A stretch of 64,000 nt of DNA from Neoarius graeffei (taxonomy: Eukaryota; Chordata; Actinopteri; Siluriformes; Ariidae): assembly GCF_027579695.1 (NCBI RefSeq), contig NC_083587.1, positions 41,235,732 through 41,299,731 of the forward strand. Direction: 5' to 3'. The position numbers and the translations under genes are program-made. Position 1 is the stretch's first letter. Each line of letters begins with the position of its first letter. Positions 46,742 to 58,176 of this stretch are shown piece after piece. Under the pieces are notes generated by a model. It made no database searches. It had not been told where the DNA came from and was given only the letters and a program-made list of their open reading frames with translations.

Positions 46742-46934
46742 TATTAGAATATTTCCTAAGAGCAATCACAAAAAGATTTACAATCAAGAAATGTCCAACT
46801 TCTGAAAAATATGTCAGTTTATACATTCAATACTTGGTTGGGGCTCCTTTACCATGAATTACTGCATAAATGCAACATAATAGGAGAAAAATATATTATT
46901 AGTTTGAATATTCCTGAAATGAATTAATATAAAA
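46742..46934. other. Short unassigned stretch
   Basis: Contains a phrase like ACTTGGTTGGGGCTCCTTT near 46830, similar to the start of other fish Tc1-like transposon ends. Too short to call. Confidence 0.25.
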
Positions 46935-47560
46935 GAGAATGTGTATTAAAATCCAAAAATGTGAGTTGTGTCTCATTCTGTCTCATGAGTTCTATATTTC
47001 TGCATTGCTATGGAGTTAGAGGGTAGCATGACTTGGAAGCTATTAAAAAAATACAAGTAAAAATGCTGAATTTTCATTAAAAAAATTATATAAAATAGAA
47101 AGTTCACTCAAATCCAAAAAACATGAGGTGTATCTCATTCTGTGAGATCAGTTCCATATTTCAGCATTAGTTTGGTGTTACTGGGTCACATGACCTGGAA
47201 GCTATTGGGAAAAATTATGTAAGAAAAAATGCAGAATTTTCATTAAAAAATTAATATAAAAAAAGAAAGTGCACTCAAATCCAAAAAAACATAGTGTGCT
47301 TCATTTTTTGAGATCAATTTTACATTTCATCATTAGTTTAGAGTTAGTGAGACACATGACTTGGAAGCTTTTGTTTTGTCTGTCACTGATACAGTAATTT
47401 ATTGATTGTCACCAAGTGAAACGGATGTGTTTTAGAGTGAGGGCTTGGCGGTGCTCTATCAGTCCTCTCAGTGCTGACAGTTGTCGAAACTGAGAAGGAA
47501 GATGCCACTGGATCGCATTTGAATGTCGAATATCCAACATAAAACTTTCTGCACCTCGGT

Positions 47561-47887
47561 AAGCAAGTGGCTGGTTTGGTTATAAACCCTCCCTATGTCC
47601 GTATGTTCATCTAAACATTATTGTTCATGAAGGCTTAATAAACATGTAATGGCTAATTACTGGCTCTTAAAACTTGGTGTCTCTAATATAGGATCAGTTA
47701 CTTATGTACACTTGTAAAACTTTTGATTAGGATCATGTGCTTTGATACTTTTATACAATTTTCATTTAATCAGCATAGCTATAAAACCAAATGCATGGAC
47801 TGACTGGTTACTTGACCACGATATGTCTTGCAAGGTGCCAGCTGGGGGGCTAATTTCTGTAAGTGTATCTAAGATACGGATAGCGTC
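47561..47887. other. Intron 1, no feature seen
   Basis: AT-rich intron sequence. Confidence 0.4.
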
Positions 47888-48185
47888 TAAAGGGCAGCAT
47901 GTTGGTGTAGCAGGTAGCTTTGTTGCCTCAGGGCTCCAGAGGCAGCATTTCACATGGCCTCTGTGTCCGTGTGTGTGTGTTTGTTTTTTTGTTTCCTCCC
48001 TCCTCCCAGAAATGTGACACTAGGTGTGTGGCTACTAATTGTGAATGAGTGTGTACATAGTGTCCTGTGATGGACTGGTGTACCACTCAATGTGTATTCC
48101 TGATTTGTGCCCAGTGATCCTGGGATAAACCCTGAATCCCTGTGACCCTGACCAAGATAAGGATCCAGCTGCTTTATATTTTTCC
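47888..48185 (+). repeat. Old, diverged tRNA-derived SINE
   Basis: GGGCAGCATGTTGGTGTAG head, GTTTCCTCC middle and TCCTGTGATGGACTGG, then CCGTGACC-like tail. All are diverged from the other copies, so this is an older subfamily. Confidence 0.65.
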
Positions 48186-48498
48186 ATGCATCACATAATA
48201 AGACAATGTGGGGCATAGACATATGTCCACAAAACAGTTAAAATTCTGAAACAAAAAAATACAAAAAAGTATCAGATTTTCCAAGGGTTCTGGATTTTGC
48301 TGAAACTCCCCTTGGACTGAGTGGGAATTCAGAGTTCACTACCTCCTCTTTTTTGTTGGTTCCAACCAGGTCACCCTACCTACTTTTTGTTACCATGTAC
48401 CTTGTATTGTGCCCAATCAATGAACAGTAAGATTCTTCAAAGGACAGTGTGGCACTGTTTTAAAATGGCCACTCACAGGAAAATTGAGTCAGTCAGAG

Positions 48499-48510
<12 letters not shown>

Positions 48511-48549
<39 letters not shown>
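48511..48549. repeat. (CA)n microsatellite
   Basis: About 19 dinucleotides following a short CT tract. Confidence 0.95.
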
Positions 48550-48552
<3 letters not shown>

Positions 48553-49033
48553 CAGCAGGCAGTGACCTGTAAAACGAGAAAGGACATGTTGATGTGCAGT
48601 GTTCATCCTCATTTTCTTTTTTGCTGATTATGTGTCAACATAATCCATTTCAGGAATTCATTACAAATAATAGATTAAACATAAAAATAAAGGTATTACC
48701 TTGAGCTTTAAAGTGCTTATGATAACAGTAGTTCTACTGTACTATTCAAGATCTTCACTGAATACATTGTTCAATCAAAATCTTCATTGTCAATTTTACA
48801 TCAATTTTTTTTTTATTTTCTCATCTAAACTAAAAGATTTGCAATTGAACACCATCCTCTACATCAGTGACATTGAATTATATTGAGTTAAATATCAGTG
48901 CTACTTGGACAGCATGGTTCTTCAATTAAGTTTTTCTTCTGGCAAATGTATTTTCTCTTTGGAGGATTGGATAGACTCAAGACAGCCTACTAGCAATTTC
49001 CACACATTTCTTTTCACTTTTTGTGCATTTCAG
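48550..49033. other. End of intron 1, no other feature
   Basis: AT-rich, ending in a pyrimidine-rich acceptor tract (TTTTTGTGCATTTCAG). Confidence 0.5.
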
Positions 49034-49097
49034 AACCATTTCTATGCCATTGACACATGGTTAAACTCTGCAGTGGATAAACTATTTGGAGAGAGAG
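49034..49097 (+). CDS. Elongase coding exon 2
   Basis: 64 bases between acceptor TTTCAG and donor G|GTTTGT. Reads NHFYAIDTWLNSAVDKLFGER, starting in phase 0 after exon 1 and ending with the first base of the next codon. The run 'FGER' followed by 'DPRTRGW' in exon 3 corresponds to the FGPRD..VRGW region at the N-terminus of ELOVL2/ELOVL5 proteins. This is the cytosolic or luminal N-tail before the first membrane helix. Confidence 0.8.
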
Positions 49098-49809
49098 GTT
49101 TGTGCTTTTTATCTCTTTTCATTACCTTTACGTTCTCAGTCATAAAATATCTTTTATCTCTGATTTCTAGTGAGCGTTTCTTTACCTTTTTCTCATTGAG
49201 CACTCCATTCAACAAATTCATATCCACTACAATACCATTATACATGCAAGACCGAGGTAGATTCTTTCATGCAAATTGGACTGCATTATAAAAGCTCTGT
49301 TAGCGTGGAATGTCCTGCAAAAGCTAAGTGTGTTAAAGTTCATATAACCATCTAAGCCATATTACTGAAACAAATCCAGGTGGAATGCCACTTGTGATTC
49401 TTGGAGAAAATTGAAGGCCAAGCTTATTGAATGAGTGCTACAGTAATTTTCTGTTTGAATTCATGCATTTAGAGTAATATTCATACTCACTAAAAGTGTG
49501 TCCCCCTTCCTTCTCAAGTGTTGGCTAGAACAAGACCACAGAGGAATACAAATGTGTCTCAGATCACTCTAGAGCTTCAGAATCAGAATTATTTTATTAA
49601 TCCCGGAGGGAAATTCAAATTTGCTGCCAAGCTCCTGAATCAGAGAAGAAGTAAACATGTCTAAAATTAGAAGAGAAAATCATCTGAAAAAAGAATAAAT
49701 AAAGTAACTTTAAATAAGTTCAATAACTTAAGTAAAAGCAAAATTAAGTGATTTTATATACAATGATTCCTATATACATATATTGCACCTGAGTTAAGGA
49801 TACAGTATA

Positions 49810-51429
49810 CAGTGCCTTGAAAAAGTATTCTTACCCCTTGAACTTTTTCACATTTTTCCACCTTACAACCACGAACTTAAAAGTTTTTTATTGAGATTTT
49901 ATGTGATAGACCAACACAGAGTAGCACATAATTGTGAAGTGAAACAAAAATGATAAGTGGTCTTCAAAATTTTAAACACATAAAAATCTGAAAAATGTGG
50001 TGTGCATTAGTATTCAGCCCCCTGTACTCTGATACCTCTAAATACAATCCAGTGCAATCAATTGCCTTCAGAAGTCATCTAATTAGTTAATAGAGTCCTA
50101 CTGTGTGCAATTTACGGTACTCTCAGCATAAATGCACTTGTTCTGTGAAGGCCTCAGTGGTTTGTTAGAGAACAGTGAAGAACAAACAGGATCATGAAGA
50201 CCAAAGAACTCACCAGACAGGTCAGGGATAAAGTTCTGGAGAAGTTTAAAGCAGGGTTAGGTTATAAAAAAATATCCCAAGCTCTGAACATCTCAAGAAG
50301 CACTGTTCAATCCATCATTCAAAAATGTAAACAGTATGGCACAACTGCAAACCTACCAAGACATGGCTATCCACCTAAACTGACAGAGCGAGCAAGGAGA
50401 GCACTGGTCAGAGAAGCAGCCAAGAGGCCCATGATCACTCTGGAGGAGCTGCAGAAATCCACAGCTCAGGTGGGAGAATCTGTGCACAGGACAACTATTA
50501 GTCGTACACTCCACAAATCTGGCCTTTTTGGAAGAGTGGCAAGAAGAAAGCCATTGTTGAAAGACAGGCATAAGAAGTCCCATTTGCAGTTTGCCAGAAG
50601 CTAGGTAGGGGACACAGCAAACATGTGGAAGAAGGTGCTTTGGTCAGATGAGACCAAAGTTGAACTTTTTGGCCTAAATGCAAAGCGCTATGTGTGGCAG
50701 AAAACTAACACTGCTCATCACCCTGCACACACCATCCCCACTGTGAAACATGGTGGTGGCAGCATCATGCTATGGCAATGCTTTTCTTCAGCAGGGACAG
50801 GGAAGCTGGTCAGAGTTGATGGGAAGATGGATGGAGCTAAATACAGGGCAATCTTGGAAGAAAACCTGTTGGAGGCTGCAAAAGACTTGAGACTGGGAAG
50901 GAGATTCACCTTCCAGCAAGACAATGACCTTAAACATACAGCCAGAGCTACAATGGAATAGTTTAGATCAAAGAATATTCATGCGTTAGAATGGCCCAGC
51001 TAAAGTCCAGACCTAAATCCCATTGAGCATCTGTGGCAAGACTTGAAAATTGCTGTTCACAGACGCTCTCCATTCAATCTGGCTGAGCTTGAGCTATTTT
51101 GCAAAGAAGAATGGGCAAAAATGTCAGTGTCTAGATGTGCAAAGCTGGTAGAGACATACCACAAAAGACTTGCAGCTGTAATTGCAGCAAAAGGTGGCTC
51201 TGCAAAGTATTGACACAGGGGGGCTGAATACTAATGCACACCAAATTTTTCAGATTTTTATTTGTTTAAAATTTTGAAGACAATTTATCATTTTCATTTC
51301 ACTTCACAATTATGTGCTACTCTGTGTTGGTCTATCACATAAAATCTCAATAAAAAACTTAAGTTCATGGTTGTAAGGTGGAAAAATGTGAAAAAGTTCA
51401 AGGGGTATGACTACTTTTTCAAGGCACTG
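49810..51429 (+). mobile_element. Tc1-like transposon, family A copy 2
   Basis: 1620 bp with TA at 49808-49809 and 51430-51431 and inverted repeats of about 200 bp. Sister of 2399-4015. Confidence 0.95.
50194..51213 (+). pseudogene. Tc1-like transposase, family A copy 2 (three nonsense codons)
   Basis: A single uninterrupted frame of 339 codons from MKTKELTRQ to TGA 51211-51213, spoiled only by TAG 50602-50604, TAG 50959-50961 and TAA 51001-51003. Keeps the N-terminal helix-turn-helix (LNISRSTVQSIIQK), the GRVARRKP linker, WSDETK, and QQDNDLKH with Pro changed to Leu. The frame is otherwise intact, so it is younger or better kept than the other Tc1 copies here. Confidence 0.93.
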
Positions 51430-51665
51430 TACATGGTAAGACAGTGTACCACAGTTACACAGTGGCATTGTACAGCTTGACTGCAACAGGTAGGAATGAT
51501 TTCCTGTGTCTCTCAGTTGTGCAGCGTGGAAGAATCAGCCATTTACTGAATGTGCTCCTGTGGCTAATCAGCTCCTCATGTAGAGGGTGGGAAGGACAGT
51601 CTAAGATTGTTTTTATTTTGGACAGTGTCCTTCCAATTAACCCCAAGATTTCAGGTCATTAATTA

Positions 51666-52275
51666 ACATAGTCTTTGGGAAAAAATCAGCTAATGAAAGA
51701 CAGACAATGATGTATCCCTATATTATCATATTATTAGCACTACTGAAAAGCTCTTCTTTCTGTTTAGGAAAAAAAAAACTATGACTGCTTATGAAATGTT
51801 ATGGCTCATGATTCTCAAGTACATCTGAGATTTACTGTGCACAAAGCATATCATATCAGTGTAAAGAACACAAGATAGGACTACATGCTTGGTCTGACCT
51901 TGCAAATTATCTGACCTCATCTGGGTATAGGCCTCTGAGGTCTTGAGGTACTGGAAGATTCTGTTAATTCATTGTATAAAGACAATAAACTACTGGTTCA
52001 AAGTATACAAAGTATGACAGAACCATGGTAACTTGGCAAATCAGGATGAGCCTATGTAAAGCAGAACAGACAGTTTAATAATGAACAATAAACAATTTTT
52101 TACTTTCTCAGAAAAATAATGGAAAATCCCTTATTTTGTAATTCTGATTTAGTAATTGTACATGCATAATCCATTGTACATAACATTCATCTATGGCTAG
52201 ATGAATATATCTTGTTCTTATAATAATGGTGTAATTATTTGGACTATGATCTCACTAGTATGTGTTTGATGGTAG
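51666..52275. other. End of intron 2, no feature seen
   Basis: AT-rich intron sequence leading to the acceptor GATGGTAG at 52275. Confidence 0.5.
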
Positions 52276-52463
52276 ATCCGAGAACACGAGGTTGGCTGCT
52301 ACTGGACTCCTGCACACCCACTCTGGTCCTTACTTTCATCTACCTCCTGATAGTCTACTTGGGACCAAAGTACATGAAGAACAAGATGGCTTACACTCTG
52401 AAGAATGTATTGCTATTGTACAACTTTGGTGTCACCATGCTGTCCTTCTACATGTTGGTGGAG
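52276..52463 (+). CDS. elovl2: Very-long-chain fatty-acid elongase, coding exon 3
   Basis: 188 bases between acceptor GGTAG and donor GAG|GTAAGAG. With the G from exon 2 it gives 63 codons starting DPRTRGWLLLDSCTPT. A first membrane helix follows (VLTFIYLLIVYLG), then GPKYMKNK and a second helix ending MLSFYMLVE. ELOVL enzymes catalyse the condensation step of fatty-acid chain elongation in the ER membrane; ELOVL2 works on C20-C22 polyunsaturated substrates. The catalytic HXXHH box lies in a later exon outside this window. The GPKYM and SFYML phrases fit ELOVL2; ELOVL5 remains possible. Exons 1-3 give 90 residues in the window. Confidence 0.85.
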
Positions 52464-53046
52464 GTAAGAGGAAGGGATAGAGCAAATAATTTAAGAGAAA
52501 TAAAGAATGAGAATGCAACTAGAATCAAGGGAATGAATAAGAGAATAAATAGAGAAAGCAAGGAAGCGTGAACATGCTGAAAATGATCCTGACAAAAACT
52601 TTAGGGTTTTGTCAGACAGTTGTGCTTAACCTTTGGCAATGTCGAAGTCATATTTTCACATGGAAATTAGGCTGTTGATTTGGTTCTCCCCCCCCTCCCC
52701 AAACTTCTGGTGGACTTGAGAGCTCATATCTTGGTGGAAACCCCACAAGAATAGGCATAACTGACAGTTTTAATCTTCTGAAGACAATTTTTTTAGCTTT
52801 TATTTAAATAACTGCAATATCCAAAATGTATTTTTGGTTACAGAAGTTAAGGTTCTGGTTGGAATTAGGTGGAAGCACATCATTAATTGACTGCAGTGTG
52901 TAATGATCCTCAGTGCAATTTATCCAAGTCTAGTAGTACCAGATAAACTTTTCTGTGTAACAGTAAATTGCACTCAGCTGAGGCATAAGAGACAGGCCCT
53001 TAAAGAGTTACACTAGAACAGGAAATGTGTTCTGACCTTAGCGCAG
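52464..53046. other. Start of intron 3, no feature seen
   Basis: AT-rich. A phrase near 52925-52985 (CTAGTAGTACCAGATAAACT) is the reverse complement of text near 17430, so an old repeat may be present. Confidence 0.4.
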
Positions 53047-53755
53047 TGTCAGGGTTTTGGTTGAGATGGGGATGGAACATCTTAAACCTCAAGGCCACCC
53101 TCGGAATGAAACAGAGATTCAGGACAGAGATGCAGAGAATTAGCGTTTTCAAAAAGGAAGTCTTTACTGAGAGCACCAGATCAAAATCAAAATAAAACTT
53201 TAGCATGTATACTCCAGATCCAAAAGGTCAGTCATAAAAATGCACAAAAAATGAGAAAACCCAAAAATGGCAAAACAGTACTTGGCACAAAAGTTCAAGG
53301 TCCAAAAATCACTTATAATCAGCAGTCCAAAGAAACTAAAGATCAAGTCCCAGGTTACAAAATCCAACGGAAAAATCACAGGCTCCTAAGTGTCCAAAAA
53401 ATAAGTCAGAGTTCAAAATAAATATCCACTCGAGAAAGTCAAAAGCAAAACATCCTCTTAGAAAACAGAGGCAGTGGTCAAAAGGCAGTTCAGAATAGTA
53501 GAGCAAAACAGCTATAGTGAAAAACCCAGGACAACTACTCACATGGTGGCTCACAGGAGAACTCAGCAAAGTGGAAAGGAAACAAACTCAAATATATAGG
53601 CCAACCAATCAACTACTAGCCATCAATGATTCGCTTAGCCAGTAGCACGAAGACAAGTGTAACCCAAGAAAAACAAAAGAAAATAGAATGCTAAATGGAG
53701 GCATCTAGTGGCCAGGTAGATGAACCGCAGGCTGAAAAGTCCACAGAACCTGACA
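53047..53755 (-). repeat. 3' LTR of the chromovirus
   Basis: 709 bp, TGTCAGG...CCTGACA. The TATA box reads on the minus strand (CCTATATATTTGAG). Confidence 0.95.
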
Positions 53756-53767
53756 GAACCTCCCCTC

Positions 53768-56700
53768 CTAAGATCGTCTCCTGACGATCCCAGGCTGATC
53801 AGGATGCAAGCGATGGAAGTCTCTAATCAAGGAGCGGTAAAGTATGTCTCTGGACAGCACCCAGGAGCGCTCCTCCGGCCCATACCCCTCCCAGTCCACC
53901 AGATACTGAAGAGACCCATGGACACGGCGGGAATCCAGGAGCCGGTTGACCGTGTACGTGGCCTGGCCATCGATGAGCCGAGGAGGAGGCGGTGGCCGAG
54001 GAGCCGGAGACAGCGGTGAGGTGACCACTGGGCAGAGACGGGAGGCATGGAAGGTCGGGTGGACCCTCATGGAACGGGGCAGCTGTAGAGTGTAGGCCAC
54101 AGGGTTGACCCGGCGGAGCACCTTGAAGGGACCAACGAACCGCGGCGCCAGCTTCCGGTTCTCCACCCTCAGAGGAAGATCCCGAGCTGAGAGCCAGACC
54201 CTCTGGCCAGGTTGGAAGGTGACCACCCTCCGACGGCGATTGGACTGCTGCTGGTACTGTCGGGAGGCTCTCAGCAAGGCACGTCTGGCTCTACCCCACG
54301 TACGCCGACACCGCCGCACAAACTGCTGGGCAGACGGGACCCCTGCATCCACCTCCTGTTCAGGGAACAAAGGCGGTTGGTAGCCAAACTGACACTCAAA
54401 GGGCGACATACCTATAGCTGAGCACTTCAGCGTGTTGTGAGCGTATTCAGCCCATGGGAGTTGGGAGCACCAGGAGGTGGGATTGGTCGAGACCATGCAT
54501 CTCAAGGCAGCTTCAAGGTCTTGATTCAATCTCTCTGTCTGCCCATTAGACTGGGGATGGAAGCCAGATGAGAGGCTCGCAGTCGCCCCAATTAGCTTGC
54601 AGAAGGCTCGCCAGAAGCAGGAGGTAAACTGGGGTCCACGGTCTGAAATGACATCTTGGGGAAGACCAAAGACTCAGAACACATGGTCGCATATTAGTCT
54701 GGCAGTTTCAGAGGCAGAGGGCAATTTGGGCAAAGGCAAGAAGCGACAGACTTTAGAGAATCTATCAATAATAACAAGAACGGTGGTGTTACCTTCAGAG
54801 GTAGGCAGACCAGTGATAAAGTCAAGAGAGATGTGCGACCATGGTCTGCGAGGAATGGGCAAGGGGTGGAGCAGGCCCTGGGCCCTCTGGCGTGGATCCT
54901 TTTCCTGGACGCAGTTGGGACAGCTGGCCACGAAGATCTGCACATCCTCCTTCATATCTGGCCACCAGAAGCGTCGCTGAAGGAACTCCAGTGTTTGAGA
55001 TGACCCAGGATGGACTGCCAGTTGGGAGGAGTGACCCCACTGGAGAACCTGACCACGTACAGACCTGGGAACAAACAAGAGACCTGCAGGAACATTATCA
55101 GGGCCAGGGTCATTGCGCAGTGCTTGCTGAACTATAGATGTGATGCCCCAGCGGACTGGTGCAATGAGCTGAGAACTTGGGATGATTGTCTCAGGGGGGC
55201 TCTCTAGACTGCCTGGCTGGAATTGGCGTGAAAGTGCATCAGGTTTGAGGTTCTTAGAGCCTGGTCTGTAGGAGAGCGTGAAGTCGAATCTGTTGAAGAA
55301 GAGAGCCCATCTTGCCTGGCGAGGGTTCAGCCACTTAGCCTGCTGGATATATTGCAGATTCTTATGGTCAGTCCACACTAGGAAGGGATGATAAGCCCCC
55401 TCTAGCCACTGTCTCCACTCCTCCAATGCCAGCTTAACTGCCAGGAGCTCCCGGTTGCCAATGTCATAGTTCTTCTCTGACTGAGACAATTTGTGAGAGA
55501 AAAAGGCACAAGGGTGGACCTTGCCGTCAGAGGATCTTTGGGATAAGACTGCTCCAACCCCTACATTCGAGGCATCCACCTCCACAATGAATGGTCGAGT
55601 GGGGTCCGGATGATGGAGGATGGGAGCGGAGGTGAAGCACTGTTTGAGAGCCCTGAATGCCTGGCCAGCCTCCGGAGTCCATGAGAAGGGGGAGTGGCAT
55701 TTTCGGGTGAGCGCAGAGATGGGGGCAGCAATGGAGCTGAAGTTACGGATGAACCTCCGGTAGAAATTTGCAAAGCCCAAGAATCTCTGCGTCTCCTTGA
55801 TTGTGTTGGGAACCGGCCAATCCTGTACTGCTTTCACCTTCTTAGGGTCCATGAGAATCCTCCCCTCAGAGATGACATAGCCGAGAAAGGACACCTTGGG
55901 AACATGAAATTCACATTTCTCACTTTTAACAAAAAGGTTGTTCTTGAGGAGGCGACTGAGAACCTGTCGGACCTGCTGGATGTGCTTGGAGGGGGTCTTG
56001 GAAAAAATCAAAATATCTAAATAAACAAAAACAAATCTGTTCAGCATGTCATGAAGGACATCGTTAATAAGGGCCTGGAACACAGCAGGGGCGTTTGTGA
56101 GCCCAAAGGGCATGATCTGGTATTCATAGTGGCCAGTTGGGGTGTTAAATGCAGTCTTCCACTCGTCTCCTTCACGAATTCGGACCAGATGGTAGGCGTT
56201 GCGAAGGTCCAATTTGGTGAAGATGGTGGCATTTTGCAGGAGTTCAAAAACTGATGACATTAGTGGCAGGGGGTAACGGTTATGGATGGTAATCTTGTTG
56301 AGTCCTCTGTAATCGATGCAAGGCCTCAGGCCTCCATCCTTCTTGCCCACAAAGAAGCAGCCAGCTCCGGCTGGAGAAGAGGAGGGTTGAATGAAGCCTG
56401 AGGACAATGACTCCTTGATATACTGTTCCATGGCTAGGCGTTCTGGCGCAGAGAGTGAGAAGATGCGACCCCTAGGTGGACAGGTGCCGGGCAGTAGGTC
56501 AATGGCACAATCATAGGGTCTGTGAGGTGGTAGGGCCGCTGCTTTTCCTTTGCAGAACACCTCTCTCAAGTCATGATACTCGGGAGGCACTCGGGACAAC
56601 TCGGGAGGGGCTTGGGACAACTCGGGAGGCTTGAGAAACTCGGGACAGGTACTTGAGACAAGACAGCTGGCATGGCAGGTGGGGCCCCACTGGAGGATCG

Positions 56701-58159
56701 TGTGTGAGCCCCAGTCTAGATGAGGGTTGTGGCGAGTCAGCCAGGGGAATCCAAGGATTATGGGAAATTCTGGGGACTGGATTACATGGAATGACAGCTC
56801 CTCCTGGTGACTGTCGATCCGTACATGAACGGTAGAGGTCATTTGATCTACAAGACCCCCACCCAAAGGTTGTCCATCTAAGGCAGTCACTGACAGAGGG
56901 GGGTCAAGGCCAGATGTGGGAATCCCCAGACGTTGTGCTAGAGAGAGGTCCATGAAATTGCCAGCAGCACTAGAGTCAATGAAGGCCCGGAGAGAGTGTC
57001 GCTGGTGATCCCAGGAGAGAGTTACAGGAATGAAGAAGCCGGTGGACGGGAGACCAGGAGACAATGTCACCCCCGTCACAGATCTCCTGGGGCTGGACGG
57101 GGTTTGGCCTTTTCCCAGGAGTTCTGGGCAGGTGCTGCGAAAATGTCCAGGCTTTCCGCAGTAAATGCAGCAACGCTCCCTCCTTCACCTATCACGTTCT
57201 GCCTGAGACAGTCGAGTTCCCCCCGGCTGCCTGGGCTCCGGTCTTCCGTCAGAGGAGTCGACTGCTGGGCTGCTACGGACTGGAACTGCTTGGTAAACGG
57301 AGCTTTTCGGGGCTTTGTTATGTTCCTGCAGCCGATTGTCCAGCTGGATGACTCGAGAGATCAACAACTCGAGGTCTTCAGCCTCCTCCCACGAAGCTAG
57401 CCCATCCTTGATGTGGTCAGCCAATCCACTGTAGAGGGTAGCAAGCAAGGCCTGCTCCCCCCAGCCGCTCTCCGCTGCTAGGGTGTGAAACTGAATGGCA
57501 TAGTCCGCTGCCAACTGACGGCCCTGGCGAAGTTGGAGAAGTTTGTTGGCTGCGGTGCGACCGCTGACTTCTGGGGAGAAGACCTTCAACATCTCCTTGG
57601 AGAAGGACAGGAAGGAAGCGCAAACAGGGCTGTTGCTTTCATAGAGGGCTGTGGCCCAGGCCAGGGCTCTTCCAGTCAAGAGTGTGATGACGTAGGCCAC
57701 TCGGGAATGCTCGGTAGGGTAGGCAGCAGGCTGGAGGTCGAAGGACAGACAGCACTGGGTTAGAAAGCCCCTGCAACCTTTAGGGTCTCCACTGTACCTC
57801 TCTGGGGCAGGCAGGCGGGGCTCACGGCTGTGCACAGGAAGAGACGCTGTTGGCTCGTTGGAAGACGTGGCTGTAGGGGCTGGAGGAGCTGAAGAGGCTG
57901 AAGGGGCAGGTTGTGTAGGTTGACGAAGTTGGAGGACCTGGTGGATCTTGGTCAGCACACCAGCTTGTCTTCCCATTTCCGCCCCCCACTGGGCTAAGAC
58001 CTCTTCATGACGGCGCATGGTTTGCTCTCGGCTGGTGACGGCTGCTACCAGGTGCTGGAGGGTGAGTGCCGGGTCGTATGCGGGGGCAGTTGCAGGTAAG
58101 GGGTCAGGCACTGGCACAGAATCGGACTCGGGAAGTGGTATATCCTCTGCTCCGTCCAT
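53768..58159 (-). pseudogene. Gag-pol of the chromovirus, one frame with two nonsense codons
   Basis: From ATG 58159 to the stop at 53768 is 1464 codons in one frame. Order: coiled gag N-terminus, capsid domain (LPAPERYSGDPKGCRGFL), CCHC knuckle ([14 protein letters not shown], about 57170-57130), protease ([10 protein letters not shown], where the usual DSG reads DSS), RT with YLDILIFS in place of YLDD (the second Asp has become Ile), RNase H (DHKNLQYI), integrase finger and core ([14 protein letters not shown]), SH3-like part and chromodomain ([15 protein letters not shown]). TGA at 57185-57187 before the knuckle and at 54674-54676 in the integrase each stand where Arg is expected (CGA to TGA). 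The altered RT box suggests it could not copy itself even without the stops. Confidence 0.9.
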
Positions 58160-58163
58160 TGTA

Positions 58164-58176
58164 GGCTGAGTTCTTC
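58164..58176 (-). promoter_or_regulatory. Self-priming type primer-binding site
   Basis: The transcript (minus strand) reads GAAGAACTCAGCC immediately after the 5' LTR. Within the LTR, about 30 bases after the TATA box, it reads GCTGAGTTCTCC (58690-58701). The two are complementary at 11 of 12 positions, 10 in a row. No tRNA-like TGG start is present. This matches the self-priming of Tf1/sushi elements. Confidence 0.75.

Larger units (their letters stand above)
42236..47560. repeat. Fold-back repeat array invaded by three other elements
   Basis: The outer parts (42240-42400 and 47370-47480) are inverted copies containing AAATTACTGTATCAGTGACA and ATCCGTTTCACTT. Inside, a unit of about 165 bp with GCTTCCAGGTCATGTGACCC-like text lies in + orientation at 42340-42400 and 44700-44937 and in - orientation, nearly three times, at about 46935-47370 (spacings 162 and 166). 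The host is cut by a PiggyBac remnant, a LINE piece and a Tc1 element. Confidence 0.7.
49570..51665. repeat. Interspersed fish repeat, interrupted by a Tc1 element
   Basis: 49570-49807 (with ATTAATCCCGGAGGGAAATT) and 51432-51665 (with CTGAATGTGCTCCTGTGGCT) look like the two sides of one teleost repeat of unknown class. The Tc1 at 49810-51429 lies between them. Confidence 0.5.

Noticed and set aside
48905..49291. 128-residue open frame on the + strand across elongase exon 2
   Set aside because: Only 49034-49097 is exon. The rest of the frame lies past clear splice sites in AT-rich intron.
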